From NCBI GenBank assembly GCA_026399015.1, contig JAPLRS010000007.1, positions 1 through 64,000 of the forward strand: a stretch of 64,000 bases of DNA, given 5' to 3'. The position numbers and the translations under genes were made by a program. The DNA is from Methylococcales bacterium (GTDB lineage Bacteria > Pseudomonadota > Gammaproteobacteria > Methylococcales > Methylomonadaceae). The number at the start of each line of letters is the position of its first letter. Positions within the stretch are counted from its first letter, which is position 1. This document shows positions 10,926-19,656 of the stretch, piece by piece. The notes under the pieces are model-generated. The model saw only the letters and a program-made list of their open reading frames with translations. It did not search any database and had not been told where the DNA came from.

Positions 10926-10938
10926 ATACAACTTGTAT
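10926..10938. promoter_or_regulatory. Small palindrome between copZ and hflD
   Basis: ATACAACTTGTAT is a perfect inverted repeat around a central C, in the 163-base gap between the divergent copZ and hflD genes. A copper-responsive operator would be expected in this gap, but the dyad does not match the usual CueR operator closely and the regulator gene is not in the window. Kept as a low-confidence site. Confidence 0.3.
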
Positions 10939-11024
10939 AGCTTAAAATGTCTGGTATATTTTAAACATAGATTTTAATCAAATTACACTTACTTTTCATT
11001 TAAAAACTTTACTCAGTTAAACCT

Positions 11025-11648
11025 ATGCAACTTAATACAATTACTCACCAAACTATTGCACTTGCTGGTATTGCCCAAGCAGCGGCACTAGTTCAACAAC
11101 TAGCCACAAAAGGCAGTTGTGATTCCGAGGCTTTTGAATCAAGTATAGCTAGTTTGTTAAAAATTGATTCAGATAGCGTAATTGATGTTTATGGAAGTTT
11201 AGCTGGCTTAAAATTAGGCTTAACGCAGTTAAATATTCAAATGACCGGACTTAAAATAGTAAACCCAGAGCAAGCTCGATATTCAGCTGCTTTAGTGTTT
11301 TTAGAAAATCAACTATCTGAACGCAAAGACCTTCTAAATACCATTAATATAGGTATAGTTCGTGCTCAATCACAAACTGAACATTTCGGCTTATTTCATG
11401 AAAATGTTATAGCAACATTCAGTGAAATTTATCAAAAAACAATTAGTACTATTCATCCTAGAATCATGGTTAATGGCAATCCTGATTATTTAGCCCGACC
11501 AGAGACCGCCGATAAAATTAGAGCTTGTTTGTTAGCAGGAATTCGATCAGCAATTTTGTGGCGTCAATGTGGTGGCACGCGCTGGAAATTTTTATTTTAT
11601 CGAAAAAAAATTCAAGCTGAATTACAAGAGTTATTAAAACAAGTTTGA
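11025..11648 (+). CDS. hflD: HflD family protein (DUF489)
   Basis: In E. coli HflD is a peripheral membrane protein that modulates lambda lysogeny by binding CII; its housekeeping role is unclear. The 207-aa product has the family length, and the start MQLNTITHQTIALAGIAQAAALVQQLA and internal ENVIATFSEIYQKTISTIHPRI are typical. In many gammaproteobacteria it sits between mnmA and purB; here it instead precedes an ABC exporter. The stop TGA overlaps the ATG of the next gene (TGATG), so expression is probably coupled. Confidence 0.88.
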   Translation: MQLNTITHQTIALAGIAQAAALVQQLATKGSCDSEAFESSIASLLKIDSDSVIDVYGSLAGLKLGLTQLNIQMTGLKIVNPEQARYSAALVFLENQLSERKDLLNTINIGIVRAQSQTEHFGLFHENVIATFSEIYQKTISTIHPRIMVNGNPDYLARPETADKIRACLLAGIRSAILWRQCGGTRWKFLFYRKKIQAELQELLKQV

Positions 11649-12574
11649 TGTCCAACTTAATTGAAGTTAAGCATGTAAGCCGGTATTTTGGTAATTATTG
11701 CGCAGTCAACGATCTCAGTTTTAACCTTACTAAAGGTCAAGTATTAGGTTTTTTAGGTGTTAATGGTTCTGGAAAAACAACCACTATGCAAATGTTGACG
11801 GGCAATCTTGCTCTTAGCCAGGGTCAAATTACAATTAATGGTTTTGATATTCAGCAGCAACCTAGATTGGCAAAACGCAGTCTTGGCTACTTACCAGATA
11901 CCCCACCCTTATACCAAGACTTAAATGTTAGCGAGTTCTTAACCTACTGCGCGCAATTACATGCTATCCCCAAACATGATATTCCCCGTGCAATAGATTT
12001 GGTTCTACAGCGTTGTGAGTTAAAACAGGTATCTAAACGACTAATAGCTAATTTATCAAAAGGTTTTCAGCAACGTATTGGAATTGCTCAAGCCATTATT
12101 CACAATCCTGCGGTTATTATTTTAGATGAGCCAACAGTTGGTTTAGATCCTATACAAATTAGAGAGATACGGCATTTAATTAAAGAGTTAGGTGCAGATC
12201 ACAGTATCATTTTATCTACGCACATTTTAAATGAAGTCCAAGAAGTGTGTAGTGATGTCTTGATAATAAGGAAAGGCAATGTATTAATTAAAGAAAGCCT
12301 AGAAAATCTAACCCAGTCAGTTACAAAAAAAAGTTTATTGGTTAAAACTAATAAAACGGTTGAACAGAGAATCTTATTAAGTATTCCTGGTATTAATAGT
12401 TTAGATTTATTGCCCAATAATAATCTAAAAATTGATTATGATCCCAATCAGGATTGTAGCCAGAAAATTGCCGAAACAATTATCTTAAATGGATGGGAGT
12501 TAGTAGAAATGACTCCAATTAAAACAAGTTTAGAGGATTTATTTATTGCTTATTCAGAAAACAGTGTTCAATAA
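11648..12574 (+). CDS. ABC transporter ATP-binding protein, GldA type
   Basis: The ATPase of an ABC-2 exporter. Walker A is GVNGSGKTT, the signature is NLSKGFQQRIGIAQAI and Walker B is AVIILDEPTVGLDP, with the H-loop in IILSTHIL. The ATG at 11648 overlaps the hflD stop; an in-frame TTG lies one codon earlier. It is followed by a permease (2-base gap) and a GldG-like protein, the order found in the gliding-type (GldAFG-like) ABC systems that many non-gliding gammaproteobacteria also carry. The substrate is unknown. Confidence 0.88.
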   Translation: MSNLIEVKHVSRYFGNYCAVNDLSFNLTKGQVLGFLGVNGSGKTTTMQMLTGNLALSQGQITINGFDIQQQPRLAKRSLGYLPDTPPLYQDLNVSEFLTYCAQLHAIPKHDIPRAIDLVLQRCELKQVSKRLIANLSKGFQQRIGIAQAIIHNPAVIILDEPTVGLDPIQIREIRHLIKELGADHSIILSTHILNEVQEVCSDVLIIRKGNVLIKESLENLTQSVTKKSLLVKTNKTVEQRILLSIPGINSLDLLPNNNLKIDYDPNQDCSQKIAETIILNGWELVEMTPIKTSLEDLFIAYSENSVQ

Positions 12575-12576
12575 CT

Positions 12577-13329
12577 ATGATAATTAGGATTGCAAGCCAC
12601 GAATTTAAAGCCTATTTTAAATCCCCTATGGCTTGGACAATATTGGCTGTATTACAACTCATTCTTGGGTATTTATTTTTAACTCAAATTGAAACATTCA
12701 CTTTAATGCAAGATAAATTAGCTAATATAGAAGGGGCTCCAGATTTAACAGATATCATCGTTATTCCTTTATTCAGCAATGCAGGCATTATTTTGTTACT
12801 GGTAACCCCGCTTTTAACCATGCGATTGATTTGCGAAGAACGACGTAATAAAACCCTTTCATTACTCTTATCAGCTCCAATTTCAGATACTCAAATTATC
12901 TTAGGTAAATATTTAGGCACTTTAAGTTTACTTGGGATTATTATTTTATTGATTTCATTAATGCCTTTGTCTTTGATGACAGTAGTTGAATTTGATAAAG
13001 GTAAATTATTGGCTAATGTCCTTGGCCTGAGTTTGCTTTGTTCAGCATTTACTGCGGTAGGAATTTTTATGTCGACTGTCGTTGGTCACCCTACCGTAGC
13101 AGCGATAGGGACTATGGGCATTTTATTGATACTCTGGCTTCTTAATATTAATAGTACCCTCAGCGATAATCCCAATGAATTTCTTAGCTATTTCTCATTA
13201 CTTAAGCATTTTCAGAGCATTCAAACGGGGTTACTGGATAGTAGCGATATTATCTATTTTGTTTTATTTATCTGCAGCTTTCTAATCCTGACTGTTAACA
13301 GTTTATCCCAGCAACGATTTCAAAAATGA
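12577..13329 (+). CDS. ABC-2 type permease, GldF type
   Basis: A 250-aa integral membrane protein with about six hydrophobic segments, the partner of the preceding ATPase. MIIRIASHEFKAYFKSPMAW at the N-terminus and RLICEERRNKTLSLLLSAPIS after the second helix are typical of ABC-2 permeases of the gliding-associated family. It is translationally packed between the ATPase (2-base gap) and the next gene (4-base ATGA overlap). Cargo unknown; no gliding genes are near, so motility is not implied. Confidence 0.85.
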   Translation: MIIRIASHEFKAYFKSPMAWTILAVLQLILGYLFLTQIETFTLMQDKLANIEGAPDLTDIIVIPLFSNAGIILLLVTPLLTMRLICEERRNKTLSLLLSAPISDTQIILGKYLGTLSLLGIIILLISLMPLSLMTVVEFDKGKLLANVLGLSLLCSAFTAVGIFMSTVVGHPTVAAIGTMGILLILWLLNINSTLSDNPNEFLSYFSLLKHFQSIQTGLLDSSDIIYFVLFICSFLILTVNSLSQQRFQK

Positions 13330-13934
13330 GTTTAATTAGCCCTATAAATCAACAAGTAGGTCTTAAAAATAAGCTAATAAGCCTTGTATTAATAAGCGGA
13401 CTTTGCGTTATTGCTTGGTTAGGTAATATATATGTTTTTCAATTAGATATAACGCGTAAATCTAGCAATACATTATCGTTATCAAGTCAAAATCTAGTAA
13501 ATAAATTAACCCATCCGATTTTTATTACTGCTTATATTGAAAAAGGCCAATCTTTACGAGTTCAAATTAGACAATTAATTGATCGTTATAGGCAAATTAA
13601 TAAAAATTTCAATCTTACTTTTATTGACCCCCAGTTACATCCTGAACTTTCCAAAGAACTAAAATTGGGCCCTGAAGGTATTATTTTAGTCAGCTATGAA
13701 GATCGTATAGAAAAACTTAACTATATTGACGAAAAATCTTTAAGTGAGTCTTTGGGCCGTCTGGCAAATATTGAAAATATTACGCTTGAATTATCAAGTA
13801 AAAAACATTCTGATGGATCACTTGAATTATCAGAAACAGCAATTGCAACATTGAATTTAATTTACTTAATTGTATTGCCTTTAACCTTTGTTAGCAGTGG
13901 AATTATTATTTGGCGTAAACGTAAATCAAGTTAG
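13326..13934 (+). CDS. Shortened GldG-like ABC accessory protein
   Basis: GldG-type proteins of this transporter family usually have 450 aa or more: an N-terminal membrane anchor, a periplasmic IFT52/GldG domain, and a C-terminal anchor followed by a basic tail. This product has only 202 aa. It keeps the anchor (about residues 16-36), the start of the periplasmic domain (FIDPQLHPELSKELKLGPEG), and a C-terminal helix with WRKRKSS. The join is around ENITLELSSKKHSDGS. The reading frame is intact, so this looks like an in-frame internal deletion. The DUF4340 partner that normally follows is missing. Confidence 0.7.
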   Translation: MSLISPINQQVGLKNKLISLVLISGLCVIAWLGNIYVFQLDITRKSSNTLSLSSQNLVNKLTHPIFITAYIEKGQSLRVQIRQLIDRYRQINKNFNLTFIDPQLHPELSKELKLGPEGIILVSYEDRIEKLNYIDEKSLSESLGRLANIENITLELSSKKHSDGSLELSETAIATLNLIYLIVLPLTFVSSGIIIWRKRKSS

Positions 13935-14021
13935 AAGTAATATTCAAATAGCAATTGGATTAGGTTTTATAAACGTCGCCCCTTACAATAGCGCCATCAT
14001 AATTAAGAGTGTTTACTCCAC

Positions 14022-15692
14022 ATGACATTAAAAAAAGCTTCATTATTTCTAGCTGTATGCTTATTAATACTAGCAGCTACAGGCATTATTATTTATACAT
14101 TTCCCAGCCAAATGGGCAAGGCAGACCTTACACCACCAGAAACAGTTTTTAATCAGGAAAAAGGCAATAATAGCATTGTAAAACCTTGCTCTAATGAACA
14201 TCCAGAGTGGAGACCCTCTCAAGTTATTGATGATGTATTGATCAATGCCGCGCCAGATTGTAGCCCAGATAACCCCTATGAAGTAGCAACTTCTGTCAAA
14301 GGCACTAATAATGTGTCAATGGCTACATTAATGCAAACTGACTTTGCTCAGGATGCAATAACAATGGGGGAAGATTTAGATAATGATGGTGATCCAGATG
14401 TAATACATATCAAACTAGAAGTGGTGGAATTAAACGGGAGCAGTCCGGATGGGGATTATATAATTAACAGTTTTGATATCGCACCCGGTATACAACCCGG
14501 TTTGTGGGTATACGCCCCTAAATCTCGTGGTATGGCAGTTAAAAACTTTAACTCTTTAGTTTCAAATCCTTTATTAAGAGCACCATCACCTTCTATTCGA
14601 GTTGAACAGGGAGATAAAGTTTATATCACCTTAGAAAACACCCATTATTTACCTCATACCATACATCTTCATGGCGTGGATCATCCATGGGTAAATTCCA
14701 AAGGTGAAGATAACGATGGTATGGAAGAGCATTCAGTATTTCCAGGGCAAAGTCATACTTATGAAATTCAGCCTCGGCACGTTGGAACCATGTTATATCA
14801 CTGTCATGTTCAAACAGCACAACATTTTATGATGGGCTTGGGTGGAATGTTTATTATTGAAGAAAACCAACCTAACAATTGGGTTCAAACCTTTAATATT
14901 GGTGCTGGACAAGTACGTCATCCAGCAAAAGCAGTTATCAAAAACTACAATCAAGAATACGACTTACATTATCAATCTATTGATAAAAAATTGGCCCATA
15001 TTATCCAAGAGGCTAATGATCCTCGTCTAATTGCTGAACGCATGGCTAGGGATTACAACATTACCGAATCATTTGAGAACTACTTTTTATTAAATGGACA
15101 CTCTTTTCCTTATACTATCAGAGATGCCATGATTATTACTTCGGAAAATGAAGATATAAAATTACATGTTGCTAATTTTCAACGCAGTAGCATCGCCTTA
15201 CATATACATGGTCATAAAGCCACAACTGTTGCTTTAGATGGTGTTGACCAACCAGAAGCATTACAAATCACCCGAGATGTAATTGATATTGCAACCGCAC
15301 AAAGAAATGATATTCATCTTAAAACTCGTAATGATGGTTTGCATAGCTATGGTCCTGGTTTATGGATGTTTCATGATCATGTTCCCACAGGGACAACAAC
15401 GGACGGAATGGAGCCAGGGGGTAATATGGCAATAATGGCTTATAAAGAATTATTAGATGATCAAGGCATGCCAAAAATGCATGATCACTTGTTTAATGAA
15501 GTTTTCAACAAAGACTATTATGCTAAAAAACAAGCTATTTGGGCAGAAGGTAGTTATGCTAAATTGCTGGGCGATGCAGGGTTACTCATTCCAAAACATA
15601 TCTACATCATCTTATTTGGCTTAGCCGTTGGTCTGCTACTCGGCTTGTTATTAGTAGGTGTATTGATTATTAAACGGAATTTAAAGTCATGA
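14022..15692 (+). CDS. Membrane-anchored two-domain multicopper oxidase
   Basis: A 556-aa exported protein anchored at both ends (helices near residues 7-25 and 525-550). Copper motifs are HLHG (215-218), HCH (260-262) with H268 and a downstream Met, then HIHGH (394-398) and HDH (451-453). The type 1 cysteine lies in domain 1, and domain 2 has Asp where the Cys would be, which is the pattern of two-domain laccase-like or nitrite-reductase-like oxidases that work as trimers. The 200 residues before the first motif are unusual and include a calcium-loop-like stretch, DLDNDGDPDV. The next gene overlaps by four bases and encodes a cupredoxin, a likely electron partner. Substrate unknown. Confidence 0.85.
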   Translation: MTLKKASLFLAVCLLILAATGIIIYTFPSQMGKADLTPPETVFNQEKGNNSIVKPCSNEHPEWRPSQVIDDVLINAAPDCSPDNPYEVATSVKGTNNVSMATLMQTDFAQDAITMGEDLDNDGDPDVIHIKLEVVELNGSSPDGDYIINSFDIAPGIQPGLWVYAPKSRGMAVKNFNSLVSNPLLRAPSPSIRVEQGDKVYITLENTHYLPHTIHLHGVDHPWVNSKGEDNDGMEEHSVFPGQSHTYEIQPRHVGTMLYHCHVQTAQHFMMGLGGMFIIEENQPNNWVQTFNIGAGQVRHPAKAVIKNYNQEYDLHYQSIDKKLAHIIQEANDPRLIAERMARDYNITESFENYFLLNGHSFPYTIRDAMIITSENEDIKLHVANFQRSSIALHIHGHKATTVALDGVDQPEALQITRDVIDIATAQRNDIHLKTRNDGLHSYGPGLWMFHDHVPTGTTTDGMEPGGNMAIMAYKELLDDQGMPKMHDHLFNEVFNKDYYAKKQAIWAEGSYAKLLGDAGLLIPKHIYIILFGLAVGLLLGLLLVGVLIIKRNLKS

Positions 15693-16375
15693 AAAATTGT
15701 TTAACCGGTATTATCTTTATTTATTGCGTTAATTTTGCTTTCGCTATGAATCATAGTGGCATGCTAATGAACGAAAAGGGTATGATTATGAATTCTAATA
15801 CTGATAAGATACCAAAAGATTGTACGACAATTTCTGAAACGATTGATGTTACTATCAGGGCAGGACATCAATATGCTCTAAAATTTCCAGGAAAAATGTA
15901 CGCATTTGATACGCAAGAAATTAATGTTAAGCCTTGCGCAAAACTTAATATCACTTTTATTAATGACGATCAAATTCGTCATCAATTGATGATACATGGC
16001 TTACCGGGTTATTTATATTCAGAAGGTATGTTTCATTTAGAACTTAATGGTGCTGGGCAATTAGAAGCGTCAGTGATATTTCCTAGTCAAAAGAAAACCT
16101 ACCTGATGCATTGTGAATTACCACAGCATATGGAAAAAGGCATGAAGTCACAGATTAAAGTTGATGGTGGTGACGGGGATTTACCTAGTATTCCTGGTAT
16201 TAGCTTTCCCATTAAAGCCGACTATTATAAAATCGACTGGAGTCAGTTAACTATTGCTATTATCGCATTGAGCATTTTGCTTGGGATTGCCATAGTTTTA
16301 ATTGTTGTCAATTATGCGGCTAAGATATCTGCTATGGGGGATAAAATACTCAGCAATATTAAACCCAAAAGTTAA
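15689..16375 (+). CDS. Membrane-anchored cupredoxin
   Basis: A 228-aa protein with a signal peptide, one cupredoxin domain and a C-terminal membrane helix (about residues 185-212). The probable type 1 copper ligands are H98, C142, H147 and M152 (IRHQLMIHG and MHCELPQHMEKGM). A Met/His-rich stretch follows the signal peptide. The start overlaps the stop of the multicopper oxidase (ATGA), so the two are co-translated and probably work together at the periplasmic face of the membrane, with this protein as electron donor or copper donor. The pairing is inference from position and fold. Confidence 0.82.
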   Translation: MKNCLTGIIFIYCVNFAFAMNHSGMLMNEKGMIMNSNTDKIPKDCTTISETIDVTIRAGHQYALKFPGKMYAFDTQEINVKPCAKLNITFINDDQIRHQLMIHGLPGYLYSEGMFHLELNGAGQLEASVIFPSQKKTYLMHCELPQHMEKGMKSQIKVDGGDGDLPSIPGISFPIKADYYKIDWSQLTIAIIALSILLGIAIVLIVVNYAAKISAMGDKILSNIKPKS

Positions 16376-16413
16376 TTACTCTGCTTTTGTTTACAACGCT
16401 AGGATCAGACTCA

Positions 16414-16878
16414 ATGAGAAATTTAATTATTTATACGGCTGCATTTTTATCTTTGATATCAAACATTGTCCATTCTGAAGAAATTGGATGTATTACGACC
16501 ACTTGGAAGCTTTTAGGCTCAAATAATAAGATTTGTGTTCAAGCCTTTGATGATCCAAAAGTAAAGGGGGTTTCCTGCCATGTTAGTCAAGCCAAAGCAG
16601 GTGGTATTTCGGGTGCTTTGGGAGTTGCTGAAGATCCCTCTCAATTTTCAATAGCCTGTCGTCAAACCGGACCTATTGTAATTAAAGAAAAACTACCCGC
16701 AGAAGAAACCGCTTTTACTGAGAGTACTTCATTATTTTTCAAGGAAACTAAAGTCTCAAGAATGTTTGACGCTAAACGCAACACTTTGGTGTACGTCGCT
16801 ATAAGTCGAAAAATAATTGATGGTGCCCCCGCAAACAGTATATCAACAGTTCCTGTTATGCCGTGGAATAATAATTAA
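16414..16878 (+). CDS. creA: CreA family protein
   Basis: A 154-aa exported protein of the CreA family, whose function is not established. A signal peptide is followed by GCITTTWKLLGSNNKICVQAFDDPKVKGVSCHVSQA... features such as the conserved cysteines and SIACRQTGP. I use the ATG at 16414, which has AGGA nine bases upstream, rather than an earlier TTG at 16387. It follows the cupredoxin gene by 38 bases and may belong to the same transcript. Confidence 0.85.
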   Translation: MRNLIIYTAAFLSLISNIVHSEEIGCITTTWKLLGSNNKICVQAFDDPKVKGVSCHVSQAKAGGISGALGVAEDPSQFSIACRQTGPIVIKEKLPAEETAFTESTSLFFKETKVSRMFDAKRNTLVYVAISRKIIDGAPANSISTVPVMPWNNN

Positions 16879-16973
16879 CACTGAGCTTTAGTTGACAATC
16901 CCTCTGCACAGGTTAAGTTAACTTACTATATAATTTACTTCACCCCAACAAATAATAATTAAGAGGAGGCACT

Positions 16974-17474
16974 ATGAATATTTATTCAAATAAATATAAA
17001 TTAATTTTAAGTTCAATGCTTGTGGTCATCGCATGTTCTAGTAATAATGTAGTTTTAGCTGAAGAAGCTGATCAGATATCAGGGCACGAAGTTCATCATG
17101 CTCAAACAGCACAAACTAATGCTGAATGGCCAGGTATTTATAATGGCTTTATTCCCTGTGATGATTGTAACGGCATTAAAACTTCACTCGCGTTAAATAG
17201 TAACAACACCTATATTCTTATTAGGCAATATGTTGGGAAATCAGAAAGAGAAATTGTCGAAAAGGGTAAATATACTACTGGTAATAGCGGTGATATTCTA
17301 GTGTTAACACCTCGTAACACTGTGGAAACTGGAATACATTATTTTCGTGTAGGTGAAAGCTCATTAATACAATTAGATAACAATGGAAACGCTATTACGG
17401 GTAAAAAAGCAGATCGTTTTGTTTTAAGAAAAAATGAAATAAAAGAACCTAAAGCAGCATCACACGCACATTAA
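16974..17474 (+). CDS. NlpE-like copper stress protein
   Basis: A 166-aa exported protein with an NlpE N-terminal domain: YNGFIPCDDCNGIKTSLAL has the CxxC of that family, followed by a small beta-barrel. NlpE of E. coli is an outer-membrane lipoprotein that senses copper and surface contact and signals to Cpx. A Cys lies in VVIACSS, but it is not a clear lipobox. The C-terminus is His-bearing (ASHAH). A strong AGGAGG precedes the ATG. The neighbours are copper proteins, which supports a role in copper handling. It ends at a hairpin. Confidence 0.75.
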   Translation: MNIYSNKYKLILSSMLVVIACSSNNVVLAEEADQISGHEVHHAQTAQTNAEWPGIYNGFIPCDDCNGIKTSLALNSNNTYILIRQYVGKSEREIVEKGKYTTGNSGDILVLTPRNTVETGIHYFRVGESSLIQLDNNGNAITGKKADRFVLRKNEIKEPKAASHAH

Positions 17475-17481
17475 GATAAAT

Positions 17482-17512
17482 TCCCTTATCCAACGATATA
17501 GTGGATAAGGGA
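17482..17512. terminator. Bidirectional terminator hairpin between nlpE-like gene and acs
   Basis: An 11-bp perfect stem, TCCCTTATCCA and TGGATAAGGGA, with a 9-base loop, placed between two convergent genes. The T-run after it is short on either strand. Position and stem support a shared terminator. Confidence 0.65.
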
Positions 17513-17560
17513 TTTCCAAAGCTAAGTATTTATTTATATTGAATTAAGATTATATAAATA

Positions 17561-19498
17561 CTAACGATTAAGTCGATTTTCTATGATACTTAACACTACT
17601 GATGGATCCGCTAATGTTGACGTATCTCCAAGATTTTCTAATTCATTAGCCGCGACTTTTCTTAAAATACGGCGCATTATTTTTCCTGATCGTGTTTTAG
17701 GTAATCCAGGAGCCCATTGAATTATGTCAGGATGTGCAATCGCGCCAATTTCTTTTCTTACTAATGACATTAAAGCTTTTTTAAGATCATCTGAAGGTTC
17801 AATACCGTTATTTAAAGTTACATAGGCATAAATACCCTGCCCTTTGATATCATGAGGATATCCAACAACGGCGGCTTCTGATACTAATTCATGTAATACC
17901 AAAGCACTTTCTATTTCTGCGGTCCCCATCCGATGTCCAGAAACATTAATAACGTCGTCAACTCGCCCTGTTATCCAATAATATCCATCTTCGTCTCTAC
18001 GAGCACCATCACCTGCAAAATAATAACCTGGATAATGATTAAAATAGGTATCTAAAAATCGTTGATGATCCCCATAGACTGTACGTGCTTGACCTGGCCA
18101 TGAATCACTTATGACAAGTAAACCTTCCGCAACCCCAGACATTAATACCCCTTGAGCATCTAAAATTTCTGGTTTAATACCAAAAAAAGGTAACGTTGCA
18201 GATCCAGGTTTTAAATTTGTAACTCCTGGTAATGGTGTGATTAAAATTCCACCGGTTTCTGTTTGCCACCAAGTATCCATTATTGGACAATTTGCCTCTC
18301 CAACTTGATGATAATACCATTCCCAAGCCTCTGGATTAATGGGCTCACCCACACTACCTAAGACTCTTAAGCTAGATCTACTAGTGCATTTAACATAATC
18401 ACTCCCGTGAGCCATTAATGCTCTTATAACCGTAGGGGCAGTATAAAAAATATTAACACTATGTTTATCAATCACTTTCCATAATCTATCATAATCAGGA
18501 TAAGTTGGAACGCCTTCAAATACAAGAGTCGTAGCACCATTACACAAAGGACCATAAACCATATAGGTGTGCCCTGTAATCCAGCCTATATCTGCTGTAC
18601 ACCAATAGACCTCACCCTCTTGATAATCAAAGATATACTTATGAGTTATGGCAGCATATAACAAATACCCCGCTGTTGTGTGGACAACACCTTTAGGTTG
18701 CCCAGTAGAACCTGAGGTATATAAAATAAACAAAGGATCCTCTGCGGACATTTTTTCTGCGGGACATTCAATTGAAGCCATTACCATAGCTTCATGAAAC
18801 CACACATCACGCGCACTATCCCAAACTACTGAATTACCAGTATTTTGAATAACAATTACTTTTCTTACATTTGGACACGATAATATTGCCTCATCAACAC
18901 TGCTTTTGATAGGTAAAACTTTACCACCTCTATAGCCTTCGTCAGCGCATATTACAAACTGACAGTCAGAGTCTAAAATACGATCTTTTAATGCTTCTGC
19001 AGAAAATCCACCAAACACAATTGAATGCACCGCTCCAATACGTGTACATGCCAACATGACTGGAGCAGACTCCATAAGCATTGGCATATAAATGCACACA
19101 CGGTCGCCTTTTTTGACTCCCTGAGCTTTTAACACATTCGCAAATTTACAGACTTGTTCATGTAATTCACGATAAGTTAATGTTTTTGAATGATTAGGCT
19201 CATCTCCTTCCCAAATAATAGCAACTTGGTCTGCACGGGAACTTAAATGACGATCTACACAATTAACACTAACATTAAGCTCACCACCCTCAAACCATTT
19301 TATGGTTCCAGTATGATAATCACAGTCTTTAACAGTATGCCAGGGTTTATACCACTCCAAAAACAGGTCAGCTTGTTCTGCCCAAAATTGTTCTGGGTGA
19401 TTAATTGACTGCCGATACAGAGAGTTATAGCGCTCTTTATTGATATGGGCTTTAACCGCTATAGAGGGTTTGACAGCATAAACTTTACTTTCTGACAT
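17561..19498 (-). CDS. acs: Acetyl-CoA synthetase
   Basis: Activates acetate to acetyl-CoA through acetyl-AMP. The 645-aa length is typical. The P-loop-like A3 motif is [14 protein letters not shown], the hinge is [21 protein letters not shown], and [11 protein letters not shown] carries the lysine that is acetylated by Pat-type enzymes. [11 protein letters not shown] is the adenylate-binding A5 motif (here [11 protein letters not shown]). It is divergent from ppsA, with a 158-base gap that must hold both promoters. Confidence 0.97.
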   Translation of the reverse strand: MSESKVYAVKPSIAVKAHINKERYNSLYRQSINHPEQFWAEQADLFLEWYKPWHTVKDCDYHTGTIKWFEGGELNVSVNCVDRHLSSRADQVAIIWEGDEPNHSKTLTYRELHEQVCKFANVLKAQGVKKGDRVCIYMPMLMESAPVMLACTRIGAVHSIVFGGFSAEALKDRILDSDCQFVICADEGYRGGKVLPIKSSVDEAILSCPNVRKVIVIQNTGNSVVWDSARDVWFHEAMVMASIECPAEKMSAEDPLFILYTSGSTGQPKGVVHTTAGYLLYAAITHKYIFDYQEGEVYWCTADIGWITGHTYMVYGPLCNGATTLVFEGVPTYPDYDRLWKVIDKHSVNIFYTAPTVIRALMAHGSDYVKCTSRSSLRVLGSVGEPINPEAWEWYYHQVGEANCPIMDTWWQTETGGILITPLPGVTNLKPGSATLPFFGIKPEILDAQGVLMSGVAEGLLVISDSWPGQARTVYGDHQRFLDTYFNHYPGYYFAGDGARRDEDGYYWITGRVDDVINVSGHRMGTAEIESALVLHELVSEAAVVGYPHDIKGQGIYAYVTLNNGIEPSDDLKKALMSLVRKEIGAIAHPDIIQWAPGLPKTRSGKIMRRILRKVAANELENLGDTSTLADPSVVLSIIENRLNR

Positions 19499-19656
19499 GT
19501 ATTATCCTTAAACAATCTTTAAACTGGCGTCACTTTAATAAATTATGTAAAAATTTGCACGCTATTTACTTACTAGTATCAATCTATTCATTAAAGAGTA
19601 AACTACTCATTTCTTTTCAATCGAAAAGACCCTCACCTAATTCAAGGATAATTATC

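Noticed and set aside
10862-11024. CueR-type copper operator upstream of copZ
   Set aside because: A 19-base-spaced promoter can be drawn, but the dyad does not fit the CueR consensus well enough to claim.
19555-19656. N-terminal extension of PEP synthase
   Set aside because: The added residues do not match the family, and AAGGA before the ATG at 19657 marks the true start.
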